A program made the position numbers and the translations under genes. 64,000 bases of DNA from UBA3824 sp017541145 (GTDB taxonomy: Bacteria; Bacteroidota; Bacteroidia; Bacteroidales; UBA3824): the NCBI GenBank assembly GCA_947168365.1, contig CAMVLO010000014.1, forward strand, positions 1-64,000, given 5' to 3'. Numbering within the stretch: the stretch's first letter is position 1; each line of letters opens with the position of its first letter. Below the pieces are notes generated by a model. It saw only the letters and a list, made by a program, of their open reading frames with translations, did not search any database and was not told where the DNA came from. Positions 25,980-34,538 of the stretch are shown here, in pieces.

Positions 25980-26462
25980 TTAAATTTCCTTAACTCCATT
26001 CTCTTTAAGAAACTCTTTTAATAAATTCATATTTTGCACACTCCAATCGCAGATAAGATATTGAATAAAAAAACAATTATAAGAACGACCGTCTCGATTC
26101 CAATCAAAACTAATATAATCACCAAAATACACTCTAATATTTTGAATTGATTTAATAATTATACTTTTAGAGAAAAAACTTTGATAATAAAGGATAATTT
26201 TATTTTCATAAAATTCAACTTTATATAAATACTTACAACTTTTTTCTAGTAAGCACCAAAATTCATACAATAAACAACTAATAATAATAATTAAATCAAT
26301 ATATTTAAAAGAACCACTAAGTTCAAAAAAATAGTCTGCTAGGGAAATGCAAATAATAAATAATAAACTAGCAAAATGAGAAAAATCTTGTTCAATAAAC
26401 ACACAAAAAAATCTAAAAATAAAATTAGATTTTTCAATTTCAAATACTTTATTTTCACTCAT
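25980..26462 (-). CDS. Hypothetical small membrane protein, AT-rich
   Basis: A 160-residue protein with two closely spaced hydrophobic segments (about 28-48 and 53-70). A beta-rich cytosolic tail follows (YKVEFYENKIILYYQ...IRVYFGDYISFDW), which could be a small PH-like fold. The coding sequence is more AT-rich and uses more ATA, TTA and AGA codons than its neighbours, which may mean recent acquisition. No family is recognised. It lies 51 bases downstream of pbpC on the same strand, next to the possible gene remnant. Confidence 0.6.
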   Translation of the reverse strand: MSENKVFEIEKSNFIFRFFCVFIEQDFSHFASLLFIICISLADYFFELSGSFKYIDLIIIISCLLYEFWCLLEKSCKYLYKVEFYENKIILYYQSFFSKSIIIKSIQNIRVYFGDYISFDWNRDGRSYNCFFIQYLICDWSVQNMNLLKEFLKENGVKEI

Positions 26463-26513
26463 GATTTATAATTTTAGTCAACAATTTTTTTCAAAAATAC
26501 AACAAAAAAAATT

Positions 26514-28886
26514 CTATTTATCAATTATCTCAAAAGATCGTTGATAAGAATTTCCGTCGGAATCGGTGATTGTTACAACATGTTTTCCTGCTGAAGGCTT
26601 GATGGAAATAGAATGTTGTGACGTTGTTGTTGTTACATAATCGTTGTCCAAATGCCAGAAAATCGGGTCTTTAGGATTTCGGCAAGTTGCTTCGATTACC
26701 ATGGCTTGAGTTTGACTGTCTAAACCTTTCGGCAAATAAATTTTCGCACCGTTTTCTGGATAAATTATTTGTAACGGAACATCCTGACTGTTGCCTGTAC
26801 AATCCGGCCTAAACGGTGGAAGTGTCTTGTAATCAGCATTATGCATACGATAATAATATTCCATTGCCGGCGGTAATGTAAACCATTTTTCAGTAACGAT
26901 GTTGTCGAAACATTCACAATCAGAAGTCACACGAAATTTTTTTGATAAATCCAATTGTACTACATGACAATATGGACAAAGCGATGTATTTTGTCCGGCA
27001 ATTGGAATCAACTGAGTTTCGGTTTCGGGACAATTATTCGAAGCAATAAAACCACTCTTTTTGCAAACTTTCATTTCCATCAAATCGTTGTACGGAACAG
27101 GAAATTTGCGACCGTTGTTTGGTAAAATTTTTACGATGTCAAACAAAATTGGTGCAGCAGCTTTTATTCCGATAAGATTGGGACGCCCCTCGCCATCAGC
27201 ATTTCCTGTCCAAACGCCAATCACATAATTTCCGGTAACGCCAATCGCCCAAGCATCTCTAAATCCGAAACTTGTACCGGTTTTCCAAGCCACACTCCTA
27301 TCCGACTGAAAATATTCGTGCGACAATTCTTCTTCCGGACGTTCTACAGTTGTTAACGCTTTGAGTGTTAAATAAATAGCAGACGCAGTAAAGAAATTAT
27401 GCTCTTTAAATTCCGGTTTTGACTTCTTCTTAGATTTCTCTGTATAGACTCCGCAATGATAATCTCCGACAAGATATTTTCCTTCGTTGTCAACGTAATT
27501 GTACAAACTACGAGTCATCGAGGCGTAAGCTCCGCAAAGTTCCCAAAGATTTGCCTCACAACCGCCTAGTATCAACGACAATCCGTAATGGTCGGCACTC
27601 TGATTTATTGTCGTGATTTTCAGCTTTTTAAGAATTTCCAAAAACTTTTCGCCGCTATATTGTTGAAGCATTTTTACAGCCGGAACATTCAGCGACCTCG
27701 CCAACGATTTGTTGGCCGGCACTGCACCGTCGTAAGTTAAACGGAAATTTTTTGGCATATAACCCGAGATTTGTGTAGGGATATCCGGCACGAGAGATTG
27801 CGGCAAAATTTCGCCCTCGCTAAGCATCGCACAATACAAAAACGGTTTCAACACACTTCCCGTACTACGCACAGAAGTAATGATGTCAACATCGTTGGCA
27901 TCATCTTCTCCATTGAAACTCTGAGAGTTACCTACATAAGCTACAACTTTTCCGCTCATAACTTCCATGATGAGAACAGCACCGTTGTTGATACCGTCGG
28001 CTCGCAAATCACGAACATGACGATTGAGAATTTCAGTAGCTTTGTGCTGCATACGAGCATCCAAAGTGGTTTTTACCCAATTGGAAGTCAGGGATTTATC
28101 ATTTTGAATTCGAGCCAAAAGGTGCGGAGCGTCTTGCGGATATGGCGACGGAGCATCGGGAATCGGCTCTTGTTTGGAAAGTTCACAAGTCTCTTCGTCG
28201 ATGATTTTTTCTTCCAACAGTTTATCTAACAACTGATTACGCTTAATCAAAAGTTTATCACGGTTGCGACTGAGGTGAATTAATGCAGGATTGTTTGGCA
28301 AAACGGCAAGCATAGCCGACTCAGCCCACGAAAGTGCATAAGCCGGACGACGAAAATATCGTTGCGATGCAGTTTCAAGCCCGACAGTATTGCCGCCAAA
28401 GGGTGCATGAGAGGCATACATCTGCAAAATTTCTTGCTTTGAAAATCCTATTTCAAGTCTGACTGCAAGAATAATTTCAATGAATTTTTCAAAAAATGTA
28501 CGATCTTCGTTACGGCTAAGACGAATTGTCTGCATCGTAATCGTGGAACCGCCGCTAACAATTTTTCCGTTTTTAACATCAGAAATCAAGGCACGTGTCA
28601 ACGCAAAGATGTCAAAACCCAAATGATAAAAAAATCGCTTATCTTCGTATGTTACAATACATTGCTGAAATTTGTAAGGCACAGAATCGGATTCCTGAAA
28701 ACGCCACTGACCGTCGGAAGCGATATGCGCACTCAGCAAAACTCCTGAACTATCGGTAATTACAGTGGAATACGGAACAGAAAACGGATTTCGCGGATAC
28801 AGAAAAATTGCAAGCGCAACAATCGAAAGAAATATCGAAATTACGCTTACAATTTTAAAATTCTTCTTGCTAATCGAGATGTACAT
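26514..28886 (-). CDS. pbpC: Penicillin-binding protein 1C
   Basis: A 790-residue bifunctional peptidoglycan synthase. A short cytoplasmic head and TM segment (about 10-30) are followed by the GT51 glycosyltransferase with EDKRFF (Glu81) and GGSTITMQ (about 112-119). The transpeptidase has the catalytic Ser344 in STGSVLKPF, and KTGTS lies at about 535-539. The C-terminal BiPBP_C domain (about 690-790) ends in the SFEIIDK-like strand. The alpha-2-macroglobulin gene that often neighbours pbpC is absent. The UDP-glucuronate decarboxylase gene ends 25 bases upstream. Confidence 0.95.
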   Translation of the reverse strand: MYISISKKNFKIVSVISIFLSIVALAIFLYPRNPFSVPYSTVITDSSGVLLSAHIASDGQWRFQESDSVPYKFQQCIVTYEDKRFFYHLGFDIFALTRALISDVKNGKIVSGGSTITMQTIRLSRNEDRTFFEKFIEIILAVRLEIGFSKQEILQMYASHAPFGGNTVGLETASQRYFRRPAYALSWAESAMLAVLPNNPALIHLSRNRDKLLIKRNQLLDKLLEEKIIDEETCELSKQEPIPDAPSPYPQDAPHLLARIQNDKSLTSNWVKTTLDARMQHKATEILNRHVRDLRADGINNGAVLIMEVMSGKVVAYVGNSQSFNGEDDANDVDIITSVRSTGSVLKPFLYCAMLSEGEILPQSLVPDIPTQISGYMPKNFRLTYDGAVPANKSLARSLNVPAVKMLQQYSGEKFLEILKKLKITTINQSADHYGLSLILGGCEANLWELCGAYASMTRSLYNYVDNEGKYLVGDYHCGVYTEKSKKKSKPEFKEHNFFTASAIYLTLKALTTVERPEEELSHEYFQSDRSVAWKTGTSFGFRDAWAIGVTGNYVIGVWTGNADGEGRPNLIGIKAAAPILFDIVKILPNNGRKFPVPYNDLMEMKVCKKSGFIASNNCPETETQLIPIAGQNTSLCPYCHVVQLDLSKKFRVTSDCECFDNIVTEKWFTLPPAMEYYYRMHNADYKTLPPFRPDCTGNSQDVPLQIIYPENGAKIYLPKGLDSQTQAMVIEATCRNPKDPIFWHLDNDYVTTTTSQHSISIKPSAGKHVVTITDSDGNSYQRSFEIIDK

Positions 28887-28911
28887 CCATAAAAAATGTT
28901 AAAATAAAAAA

Positions 28912-29850
28912 TCAGTTTTTGAGCAACTCGTCAAAATAAGCAATTGTATTTGCAAGACCTTGCTCAAGTTTTACAACCGGCTGCCAATCAAGCTTTTCCA
29001 TCGCCAAAGAAATATCCGGTTTGCGGCGTACCGGGTCATCACCGGGCAAAGGTTCGTAAACGATTTGCGATTTAGAACCGGTCATGTCGATAACTTTTTC
29101 GGCTAACTGTTTGATTGTAAACTCGCCCGGATTTCCGATGTTGACAGGACCGATAAAACTGTCATCAGAATTCATCATTTTAATCATTCCGTTTAGCAAA
29201 TCGTCAACATACTGAAAACTTCTGGTTTGCGAACCGTCGCCGTAAATCGTTATAGGCTTGTTAGTTAACGCTTGAACTATAAAATTGGAAACCACACGAC
29301 CGTCGTTCGGATGCATACGCGGACCGTATGTATTGAAAATTCGTATGATTTTGATTTTCACATTGTTTTGTGTATGATAATTCAAAAACAGAGTTTCGGC
29401 AAGTCGTTTTCCTTCATCGTAACAAGAGCGAGGACCAAAACAGTTGACATTTCCCCAATAACTTTCTACTTGCGGATGAATTGCGGGATCGCCGTAAACT
29501 TCGCTTGTAGAGGCTTGTAAAATCTTGGCTTTCAAGCGTTTTGCAAGTCCAAGCATATTAATTGCTCCCATTACTGAGGTTTTTACTGTTTTTATCGGAT
29601 TGTACTGATAATGAATCGGCGAGGCAGGACACGCTAAATTATAAATTTCGTCAACTTCGGCTTTGTATGGATCGATTACATCATGACGAACCAACTCAAA
29701 ATATTTATTATCAAGAAGATGTACAATATTTTTCTTTGAACCTGTAAAGAAATTGTCCAAACAAATTACATCGTTTCCTTCTTTAAGAAGGCGTTCACAG
29801 AGATGACTTCCTATAAAACCGGCACCTCCTGTTACCAAAATTCTCTTCAT
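28912..29850 (-). CDS. UDP-glucuronate decarboxylase (UDP-xylose synthase)
   Basis: A 312-residue extended short-chain dehydrogenase. It has the NAD-binding GGAGFIGSH (8-16), the catalytic Tyr144 and Lys148 in YDEGK, and family markers EIYNLACPASPIHYQ and TSEVYGDP. These distinguish the UDP-glucuronate decarboxylase (UXS) group from dTDP-glucose dehydratases. It would make UDP-xylose for surface polysaccharides. It is probably the first gene of a unit with pbpC. Confidence 0.9.
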   Translation of the reverse strand: MKRILVTGGAGFIGSHLCERLLKEGNDVICLDNFFTGSKKNIVHLLDNKYFELVRHDVIDPYKAEVDEIYNLACPASPIHYQYNPIKTVKTSVMGAINMLGLAKRLKAKILQASTSEVYGDPAIHPQVESYWGNVNCFGPRSCYDEGKRLAETLFLNYHTQNNVKIKIIRIFNTYGPRMHPNDGRVVSNFIVQALTNKPITIYGDGSQTRSFQYVDDLLNGMIKMMNSDDSFIGPVNIGNPGEFTIKQLAEKVIDMTGSKSQIVYEPLPGDDPVRRKPDISLAMEKLDWQPVVKLEQGLANTIAYFDELLKN

Positions 29851-29880
29851 TTTTTTGAATTACAATTAAAATCTTTAGTG

Positions 29881-29952
29881 CAAAATTATTAATTTTTTCA
29901 TGATTACGATACTATATTAAAGCTATTTTTTCAAAAATCGTTAGTAAATTTG
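29881..29952. promoter_or_regulatory. Divergent -7 boxes between the decarboxylase and gtrA-like genes
   Basis: A minus-strand TAATTTTG (plus-strand CAAAATTA, 29881-29888) points to the decarboxylase gene. A plus-strand TAAATTTG (29945-29952) points to the GtrA gene. Confidence 0.45.
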
Positions 29953-30044
29953 TAAGCATAAAAAATGTTATAATTTTATTGAATTTGATTGATTTACAAC
30001 GAAATACAATTCAAATATTAAACACTAAAAAAAATCAAAAAAAG

Positions 30045-30518
30045 ATGTCATATACATTAAAACAGATTTTTATCGGGAAAACCGAAGATACAAAAATTCA
30101 ACTGATAAGAAATATTATTGTGGAAGCCACAAGAATCGGTATCAACAGTCTGATTCTATGGTTGTTGTATATTGTAATTTTTAAATCGGTAGCTAACAAT
30201 ACAATTTTGTCGATTTGTACAATCATAGCTTCTATGACTTCCGGAATTGTAAATTATATTTTCAGTACAATTTGGGTTTTTCATAAGAAACAGAAAAACA
30301 ACAACATCGCAAGATTTATTGTTTTTACATTGATTGGCGCAGCGGGTTTGGGAATCAATACGGGAATTACTGTCGGATTAACTAACTGGCTGGGAATGAA
30401 TGTTCTTGTCAGCAATTTGATAGCTCAAGGTATTGCATTTATTTTCAACTTTTTTATGCGTAAATATTTTGTTTATACTTTGATGAGCAAAACCGAGGAC
30501 GAGCAACCGAAAGCATAA
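30045..30518 (+). CDS. GtrA-family membrane protein
   Basis: 157 residues from ATG 30045. A TTG at 29979 would add a polar, unconserved head. Four TM segments are visible (about 24-44, 52-73, 92-112 and 120-142), with GINSLILWLLY and the conserved late segment IAFIFNFFMRKYFVY. GtrA proteins are thought to move polyprenyl-linked sugars across the inner membrane for glycan decoration. Adjacency to UDP-xylose synthesis fits, but the two are divergently transcribed. Confidence 0.88.
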   Translation: MSYTLKQIFIGKTEDTKIQLIRNIIVEATRIGINSLILWLLYIVIFKSVANNTILSICTIIASMTSGIVNYIFSTIWVFHKKQKNNNIARFIVFTLIGAAGLGINTGITVGLTNWLGMNVLVSNLIAQGIAFIFNFFMRKYFVYTLMSKTEDEQPKA

Positions 30519-30534
30519 TTTCTGTCAAAATAAA

Positions 30535-30569
30535 AAAAATCACTAACTATCTACGAAAAAGATAGTTAG
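30535..30569 (-). terminator. Terminator downstream of glgB
   Basis: Perfect stem CTAACTATC (30543-30551) / GATAGTTAG (30561-30569). On the minus strand it is followed closely by a run of eight Ts. Confidence 0.7.
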
Positions 30570-30632
30570 CGATCATAAAAAAATAGAGGGGTTGTGTTGT
30601 ATAAAAAAAATATTGAAATAAAAATTTTAGAA

Positions 30633-32732
30633 TTAATCTCTAACTTTTTTCAAGACGAGTACAGTTCTGTTAACATTGTAAATTGAAAGAACATAGTGAC
30701 CGTCTTTTTGAATAGCGAAAAATTCAGTACTGTCGTCCACACGGTTGAATCCGCCGAATTTAGCATCATCTGAATTGAGAATGATTTTGTAAACTCCGGG
30801 TTCAGGGATGTAGAATGTGTAATCGGGAATGCAAGCCGTCGGGTGGAAATTGAATACAAAAATCAAATTGCCTTTTTTCTCAACAATCGTGTGATTATGC
30901 TGGTCCATGTTAAGCTGTTGACCATAAAGATCTTGCATAACCGGATATTCTCGAATAAGTTTTATCATTGCCTCGTCGAAATCGTTGAGATAATGATATT
31001 TCAAAAAGCCTTTTTCCAACAAACTCCACTGACGACGTGCATGTTTGTAGCTCCAGCCGTTGCCTTCACGCGGAAAATCTATCCATTCAGGATGTCCGAA
31101 TTCGTTGCCCATAAAATTCATGTAAGCTTGTCCGCCATTTACTATCGTGAACATCCTCAGCATTTTATGAAGCGCAATTCCACGGTCGATTATCATGTTA
31201 GGACGGTCTATTGCCATATCGAAATACATCTCTTTGTCCATCAAGCGGAAAGCAATTGTCTTGTCGCCAACCAAAGCCTGATCGTGACTTTCAACGTAAG
31301 AAACGGTTTTTACTTGCGGCAAACGGTCGTTCAAAACATTCCAAAGTTGGTACACATTCCAATCGTCATCGGATTGTTCTTTGAGAATTTTAATCCAAAA
31401 ATCAGGAATTCCCATACCCAAACGATAATCGAAACCGATACCGCCGTCTTCAAGCGGAGTTGTTAAACCCGGCATTCCGGAAACGTCTTCAGCAATCGCA
31501 ACTGAGTCAGGATTAATGATTTTCATCAATCGGTTTGCCAACTGAAGATATGTAACGGCATCAAATTCTACACCGTCACGAAAATATTTCCACTGATCGA
31601 AATTGTCGATATTTCCGTGATGGAAATACAACATCGAAGTAACGCCGTCGAAACGGAAACCGTCAAAATGAAATTCTTCCATCCAGTAACGGATGTTGCT
31701 GAGTAAGAACTGAATAACTTCGTTTTTACCGTAGTTAAACAACTTGGAATCCCATTGCGGATGTTCGCCTCTACCGCCTGCGTGAGTGTAAAGATCGTCA
31801 GTACCATCCAAACGGTTGATACCTTCTGTTGTATTCTTAACTGTATGAGAATGAACAATATCCATAATTACACGGATACCGTTTTCGTGAGCAGTTCTGA
31901 TAAGATGTTTCAATTCTTCGGGCGTACCGAAACGCGAACTCGGTGCAAAAAAGTTTGAAACATGATAGCCAAACGATCCGTAATAAGGATGCTCGGCAAT
32001 CGCCATAATCTGAATTGTATTGTAACCGCCTTTTATAATATGCGGCAACACATTTTCTTCAAATTCCTGATAAGTACCGATGCCCTCTTTTTCCTGAGCC
32101 ATACCGATATGACATTCATAAATCAAAAGAGGTTCAGCCTTGTTAGGACGAAATTTTTTGCGACCCCAAATAAAAGGTTTTGCCGGTTTCCAAACTTGCG
32201 CAGAGAAAATTTTTGTAACATCGTCTTGAACGGCACGCGTGGTATAAGCAGGTAATCTGTCAATTACAGAATCGTCAGCACCATGAACTATAATTTTGAA
32301 AAGCGAACCGTGAACAAAAGTTTTGGAATAAGTGGCATCGTCGAGAAAAATTTCCCAAATGCCGTTGTCTTTCTTAATCAAAGGGTTAGCAGTACGATTC
32401 CAATTATTGAAATCACCAAACAAATGGATTTCTTTGGCATTAGGAGCCCATTCCCTAAGATACCAACCTTTGTCTTCCTCGGAATAGTTGAGACCGAGAT
32501 ATTTATACTGACCCGCAAAATCTATAAATGTGGGATAATAACTTTCAAGTTCCTTGAATTTAGCTTGATATCTGTTGTAACGAGCAATTATGTCGTCTTT
32601 TACAGGATCGAGCCAATGGTCATCCATAATTGCAAGATGAATAGGCTCTACAGTTGCAGCCACCGGTTCTTCCAAAGTTTTGGAAGGTTTAACAGCAGGC
32701 TTTTTTGTTGATTTTCCTGATTGCTTTGCCAT
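30633..32732 (-). CDS. glgB: 1,4-alpha-glucan branching enzyme (GH13)
   Basis: 699 residues from ATG 32732 (an in-frame TTG is six codons upstream). A Lys/Pro-rich head (1-30) is followed by a CBM48 domain (about 80-190; WAPNAKEIHLFGDFNNW) and a GH13 barrel. The barrel has DIVHSHT, FRFDGVTSM (nucleophile Asp near 360), AIAEDVSG (acid/base Glu near 414) and YVESHDQ. The C-terminal all-beta domain ends in VYNVNRTVLVLKK-like strands. The sequence is of the eukaryote-like branching enzyme subfamily found in Bacteroidota. It makes alpha-1,6 branches in glycogen. Other glg genes are not nearby. Confidence 0.95.
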   Translation of the reverse strand: MAKQSGKSTKKPAVKPSKTLEEPVAATVEPIHLAIMDDHWLDPVKDDIIARYNRYQAKFKELESYYPTFIDFAGQYKYLGLNYSEEDKGWYLREWAPNAKEIHLFGDFNNWNRTANPLIKKDNGIWEIFLDDATYSKTFVHGSLFKIIVHGADDSVIDRLPAYTTRAVQDDVTKIFSAQVWKPAKPFIWGRKKFRPNKAEPLLIYECHIGMAQEKEGIGTYQEFEENVLPHIIKGGYNTIQIMAIAEHPYYGSFGYHVSNFFAPSSRFGTPEELKHLIRTAHENGIRVIMDIVHSHTVKNTTEGINRLDGTDDLYTHAGGRGEHPQWDSKLFNYGKNEVIQFLLSNIRYWMEEFHFDGFRFDGVTSMLYFHHGNIDNFDQWKYFRDGVEFDAVTYLQLANRLMKIINPDSVAIAEDVSGMPGLTTPLEDGGIGFDYRLGMGIPDFWIKILKEQSDDDWNVYQLWNVLNDRLPQVKTVSYVESHDQALVGDKTIAFRLMDKEMYFDMAIDRPNMIIDRGIALHKMLRMFTIVNGGQAYMNFMGNEFGHPEWIDFPREGNGWSYKHARRQWSLLEKGFLKYHYLNDFDEAMIKLIREYPVMQDLYGQQLNMDQHNHTIVEKKGNLIFVFNFHPTACIPDYTFYIPEPGVYKIILNSDDAKFGGFNRVDDSTEFFAIQKDGHYVLSIYNVNRTVLVLKKVRD

Positions 32733-32812
32733 AAAAATTTTAAATTTCAATTAGTAGTTTTTTTATAATGCGAATTTAAAATTAATTTATTAAATTAAAA
32801 AATCTTTTTTCA

Positions 32813-32820
32813 TATATTTG
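32813..32820 (+). promoter_or_regulatory. -7 box of the 59-residue protein gene
   Basis: TATATTTG within CATATATTTGCAATAT, the same string as at 25832-25847. It predicts an untranslated leader of roughly 80 bases. Confidence 0.5.
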
Positions 32821-32908
32821 CAATATTCAAAATATTTTGACGTTTTGATAGATGTATTGACAATAGATAATAAACATTTTTATTTAATTAACTAAAAACC
32901 ATTTGCCT

Positions 32909-33088
32909 ATGAATGAAAGTTACTCTAACGCTTTAAAAAATAATTATCTATCATTAGACAAATTGAACAATATGGTTCACGACATGGACGAGCTCGAAGA
33001 CGAAGTTTTTTCATCTTTGGATAACTTGAAATTGTCGCCTTCTCAAGACACATTGAACAAGATTTTGTCTTATTTGAAATTATTTTAA
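32909..33088 (+). CDS. Small acidic hypothetical protein
   Basis: 59 residues from ATG 32909 (TTG two codons upstream rejected). It is helical and acidic in the middle (MVHDMDELEDEVFSSLDNLKLSPSQDTLNKILSYLKLF), with a regular heptad-like hydrophobic pattern. It has its own -7 box, a long leader and a strong terminator, which argue that it is a real gene. It has no signal peptide, and no function is recognised. Confidence 0.65.
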   Translation: MNESYSNALKNNYLSLDKLNNMVHDMDELEDEVFSSLDNLKLSPSQDTLNKILSYLKLF

Positions 33089-33118
33089 TGTATTTTTTTT
33101 CAAAAATTAGTTAGTACT

Positions 33119-33162
33119 CAAAGCCTGTATTCAAGATAAACAAGAATACAGGCTTTGTTTAT
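33119..33162 (+). terminator. Terminator of the 59-residue protein gene
   Basis: Perfect 14-bp stem CAAAGCCTGTATTC (33119-33132) / GAATACAGGCTTTG (33144-33157), then TTTATTTAATTTT. It lies directly against the IS target site. Confidence 0.88.
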
Positions 33163-33170
33163 TTAATTTT
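33163..33170 (+). repeat. Left copy of candidate 8-bp target site duplication
   Basis: TTAATTTT, matching 34521-34528 exactly. AT-rich octamers can recur by chance, but both copies sit at comparable distances outside the inverted repeats and give GG-starting ends on both sides. Confidence 0.55.
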
Positions 33171-33361
33171 GGTTAATGGGTCATTTTGCAGGCTGAAAAA
33201 AAGTGCTATGCTTCAATAGGTCATTTTGCAGGCTGAAAAGAACTTGTTTTTTGTAGATTCTAAACATAAAGCTTAACTTTGTCGTTTGCAGGTTAAAGCA
33301 TATCGTGGCACTGCTGGGGAGCAACCGCGTAAGGAATAAATCTGCAATAGTGAAAAATAAT

Positions 33362-33393
33362 CGGGGCGATGCCATTTAGAACGCATCACCCCA
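33362..33393 (-). terminator. Terminator-like hairpin after the transposase gene
   Basis: GGGGCGATGC / GCATCACCCC with one mismatch, starting a few bases past the transposase stop and followed on the minus strand by TTATTTTT. Confidence 0.6.
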
Positions 33394-33396
33394 TGT

Positions 33397-34263
33397 TTAT
33401 TTTTTATTATTCCATGCCTTAAAAAACCCCTTGATAAATCTTTTGCGACTTCCCTCTTTCATACCGGAGTGTACATTCAAACGTTTTTTTAGTATGGAAA
33501 ACAAACCTTCAATCATATTGTTTGTGTTTGGCATTCCGACACACTTTGGAGACAAATAAGTAAACAAATACTCCATGTAGAAGTTCAAACTGTTGACCAC
33601 CGTGCGCAGTTTTTTATGCGTGTAGCACCACTTGCCGGTATCCTCTGAGAAAGTCTTCTCGCAGAGTACGGTATGCCATTTTGCGTTCCAATCAGCAAAT
33701 TCTTGTAGGAAAGAACAGTGATCCAATTGGTCGAACTGTTCAACAACAGCCGTCAATTCCTTGGATGCTTGTAATCTTGGTTTACTGGTCAAATACCTTG
33801 TTACAATTTGCTTCATGTGGAAGTGACACATCTGAATTTCGTAGTCGGAAAAAATATCAAATAGGGCTCTAAATCCGTCAATTATGACACCTTTTATCAC
33901 GAACCCTCTACTTTTAATGCTTTGTAATGCTTGAAGATAATCCTCTGCTTTTTCATGTTGGATGAAATTAAGGTAAATAACTTTGCCACTACCATGATCA
34001 ACAGCGATGATGACACCCCAGTTGTGCCCCCAATAGGTTACATCAAAGTGAACATATCCACCGCCTGAAATATTTGGCTGTTCCCATTCTATCACAATTT
34101 TACGAAGTTTACGCTTAATGGTGGAAACGCTGACATTATAGACTTCAGCAATATCGGCAATGCTTTGTTTTTTATCAATATAGAGTTTCCAAATATCATC
34201 TAACGTTGCTTTCATACCTCCTCGAAATTGTCGTTCACAATTATTGCATTTGTACAATTGCAT
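33397..34263 (-). CDS. IS256-like transposase, variant zinc-binding type (5' frameshift)
   Basis: 288 residues from the first in-frame ATG, with the DDE residues of the IS256 group: HFDVTYWG, VIIDGFRAL and NNMIEGLFSILKKR, plus CHFHMKQIV between them. The predicted protein begins in the middle of a zinc ribbon (CNNCERQF). The frame upstream reads KKCPYCGSSVIQKNGVRSG, completing the ribbon, but has no start codon before an in-frame TGA. An ATG at 34328 begins a short frame (MFKK...) that joins this frame only by a -1 shift, or one extra base, at a run of eight As (plus-strand Ts, 34315-34322). The element is therefore either frameshift-regulated or has a damaged start. Confidence 0.85.
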   Translation of the reverse strand: MQLYKCNNCERQFRGGMKATLDDIWKLYIDKKQSIADIAEVYNVSVSTIKRKLRKIVIEWEQPNISGGGYVHFDVTYWGHNWGVIIAVDHGSGKVIYLNFIQHEKAEDYLQALQSIKSRGFVIKGVIIDGFRALFDIFSDYEIQMCHFHMKQIVTRYLTSKPRLQASKELTAVVEQFDQLDHCSFLQEFADWNAKWHTVLCEKTFSEDTGKWCYTHKKLRTVVNSLNFYMEYLFTYLSPKCVGMPNTNNMIEGLFSILKKRLNVHSGMKEGSRKRFIKGFFKAWNNKK

Positions 34264-34520
34264 ACCAGACCTGACGCCATTTTTTTGGATTACGGACGAA
34301 CCACAATAAGGGCATTTTTTTTGAACATTTCAGTTAAAATTTTAGTATCTTGAATGTCACAAAGATACTAATAATTAACTAATTACAGCAATTATAGCCT
34401 GCAAAATGACCTATTGAAGACATTCACTAAACTATTTTCGTCTGAAGAGTCTTGAACCTTGTAACTTTTTATATTAAAACTCGTTACAACGTTTTCAGCC
34501 TGCAAAATGACCTATCTGCC

Positions 34521-34528
34521 TTAATTTT
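34521..34528 (+). repeat. Right copy of candidate 8-bp target site duplication
   Basis: TTAATTTT, directly after the proposed right end GGCAGATAGGTC (read on the minus strand) and 10 bases before the MBOAT stop codon at 34539. Confidence 0.55.
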
Positions 34529-34538
34529 ATATTGTTGA

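Larger units (their letters stand above)
33171..34520 (-). mobile_element. IS256-like insertion sequence with doubled inverted ends
   Basis: Proposed limits 33171-34520 (1,350 bp) are flanked by the direct repeat TTAATTTT at 33163-33170 and 34521-34528, consistent with an 8-bp target duplication. A perfect 21-bp inverted repeat lies at 33179-33199 and 34492-34512 (core GGTCATTTTGCAGGCTG). A second, nested perfect 24-bp inverted repeat with the same core lies at 33211-33234 and 34396-34419, and a degenerate third left copy at 33281-33297. The element carries one transposase gene on the minus strand with its own terminator-like hairpin. It sits between two chromosomal genes and interrupts neither. 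Confidence 0.8.

Noticed and set aside
29979..30044. TTG start for the GtrA gene
   Set aside because: It would add an unconserved polar head of 22 residues. The ATG at 30045 gives a typical GtrA length.
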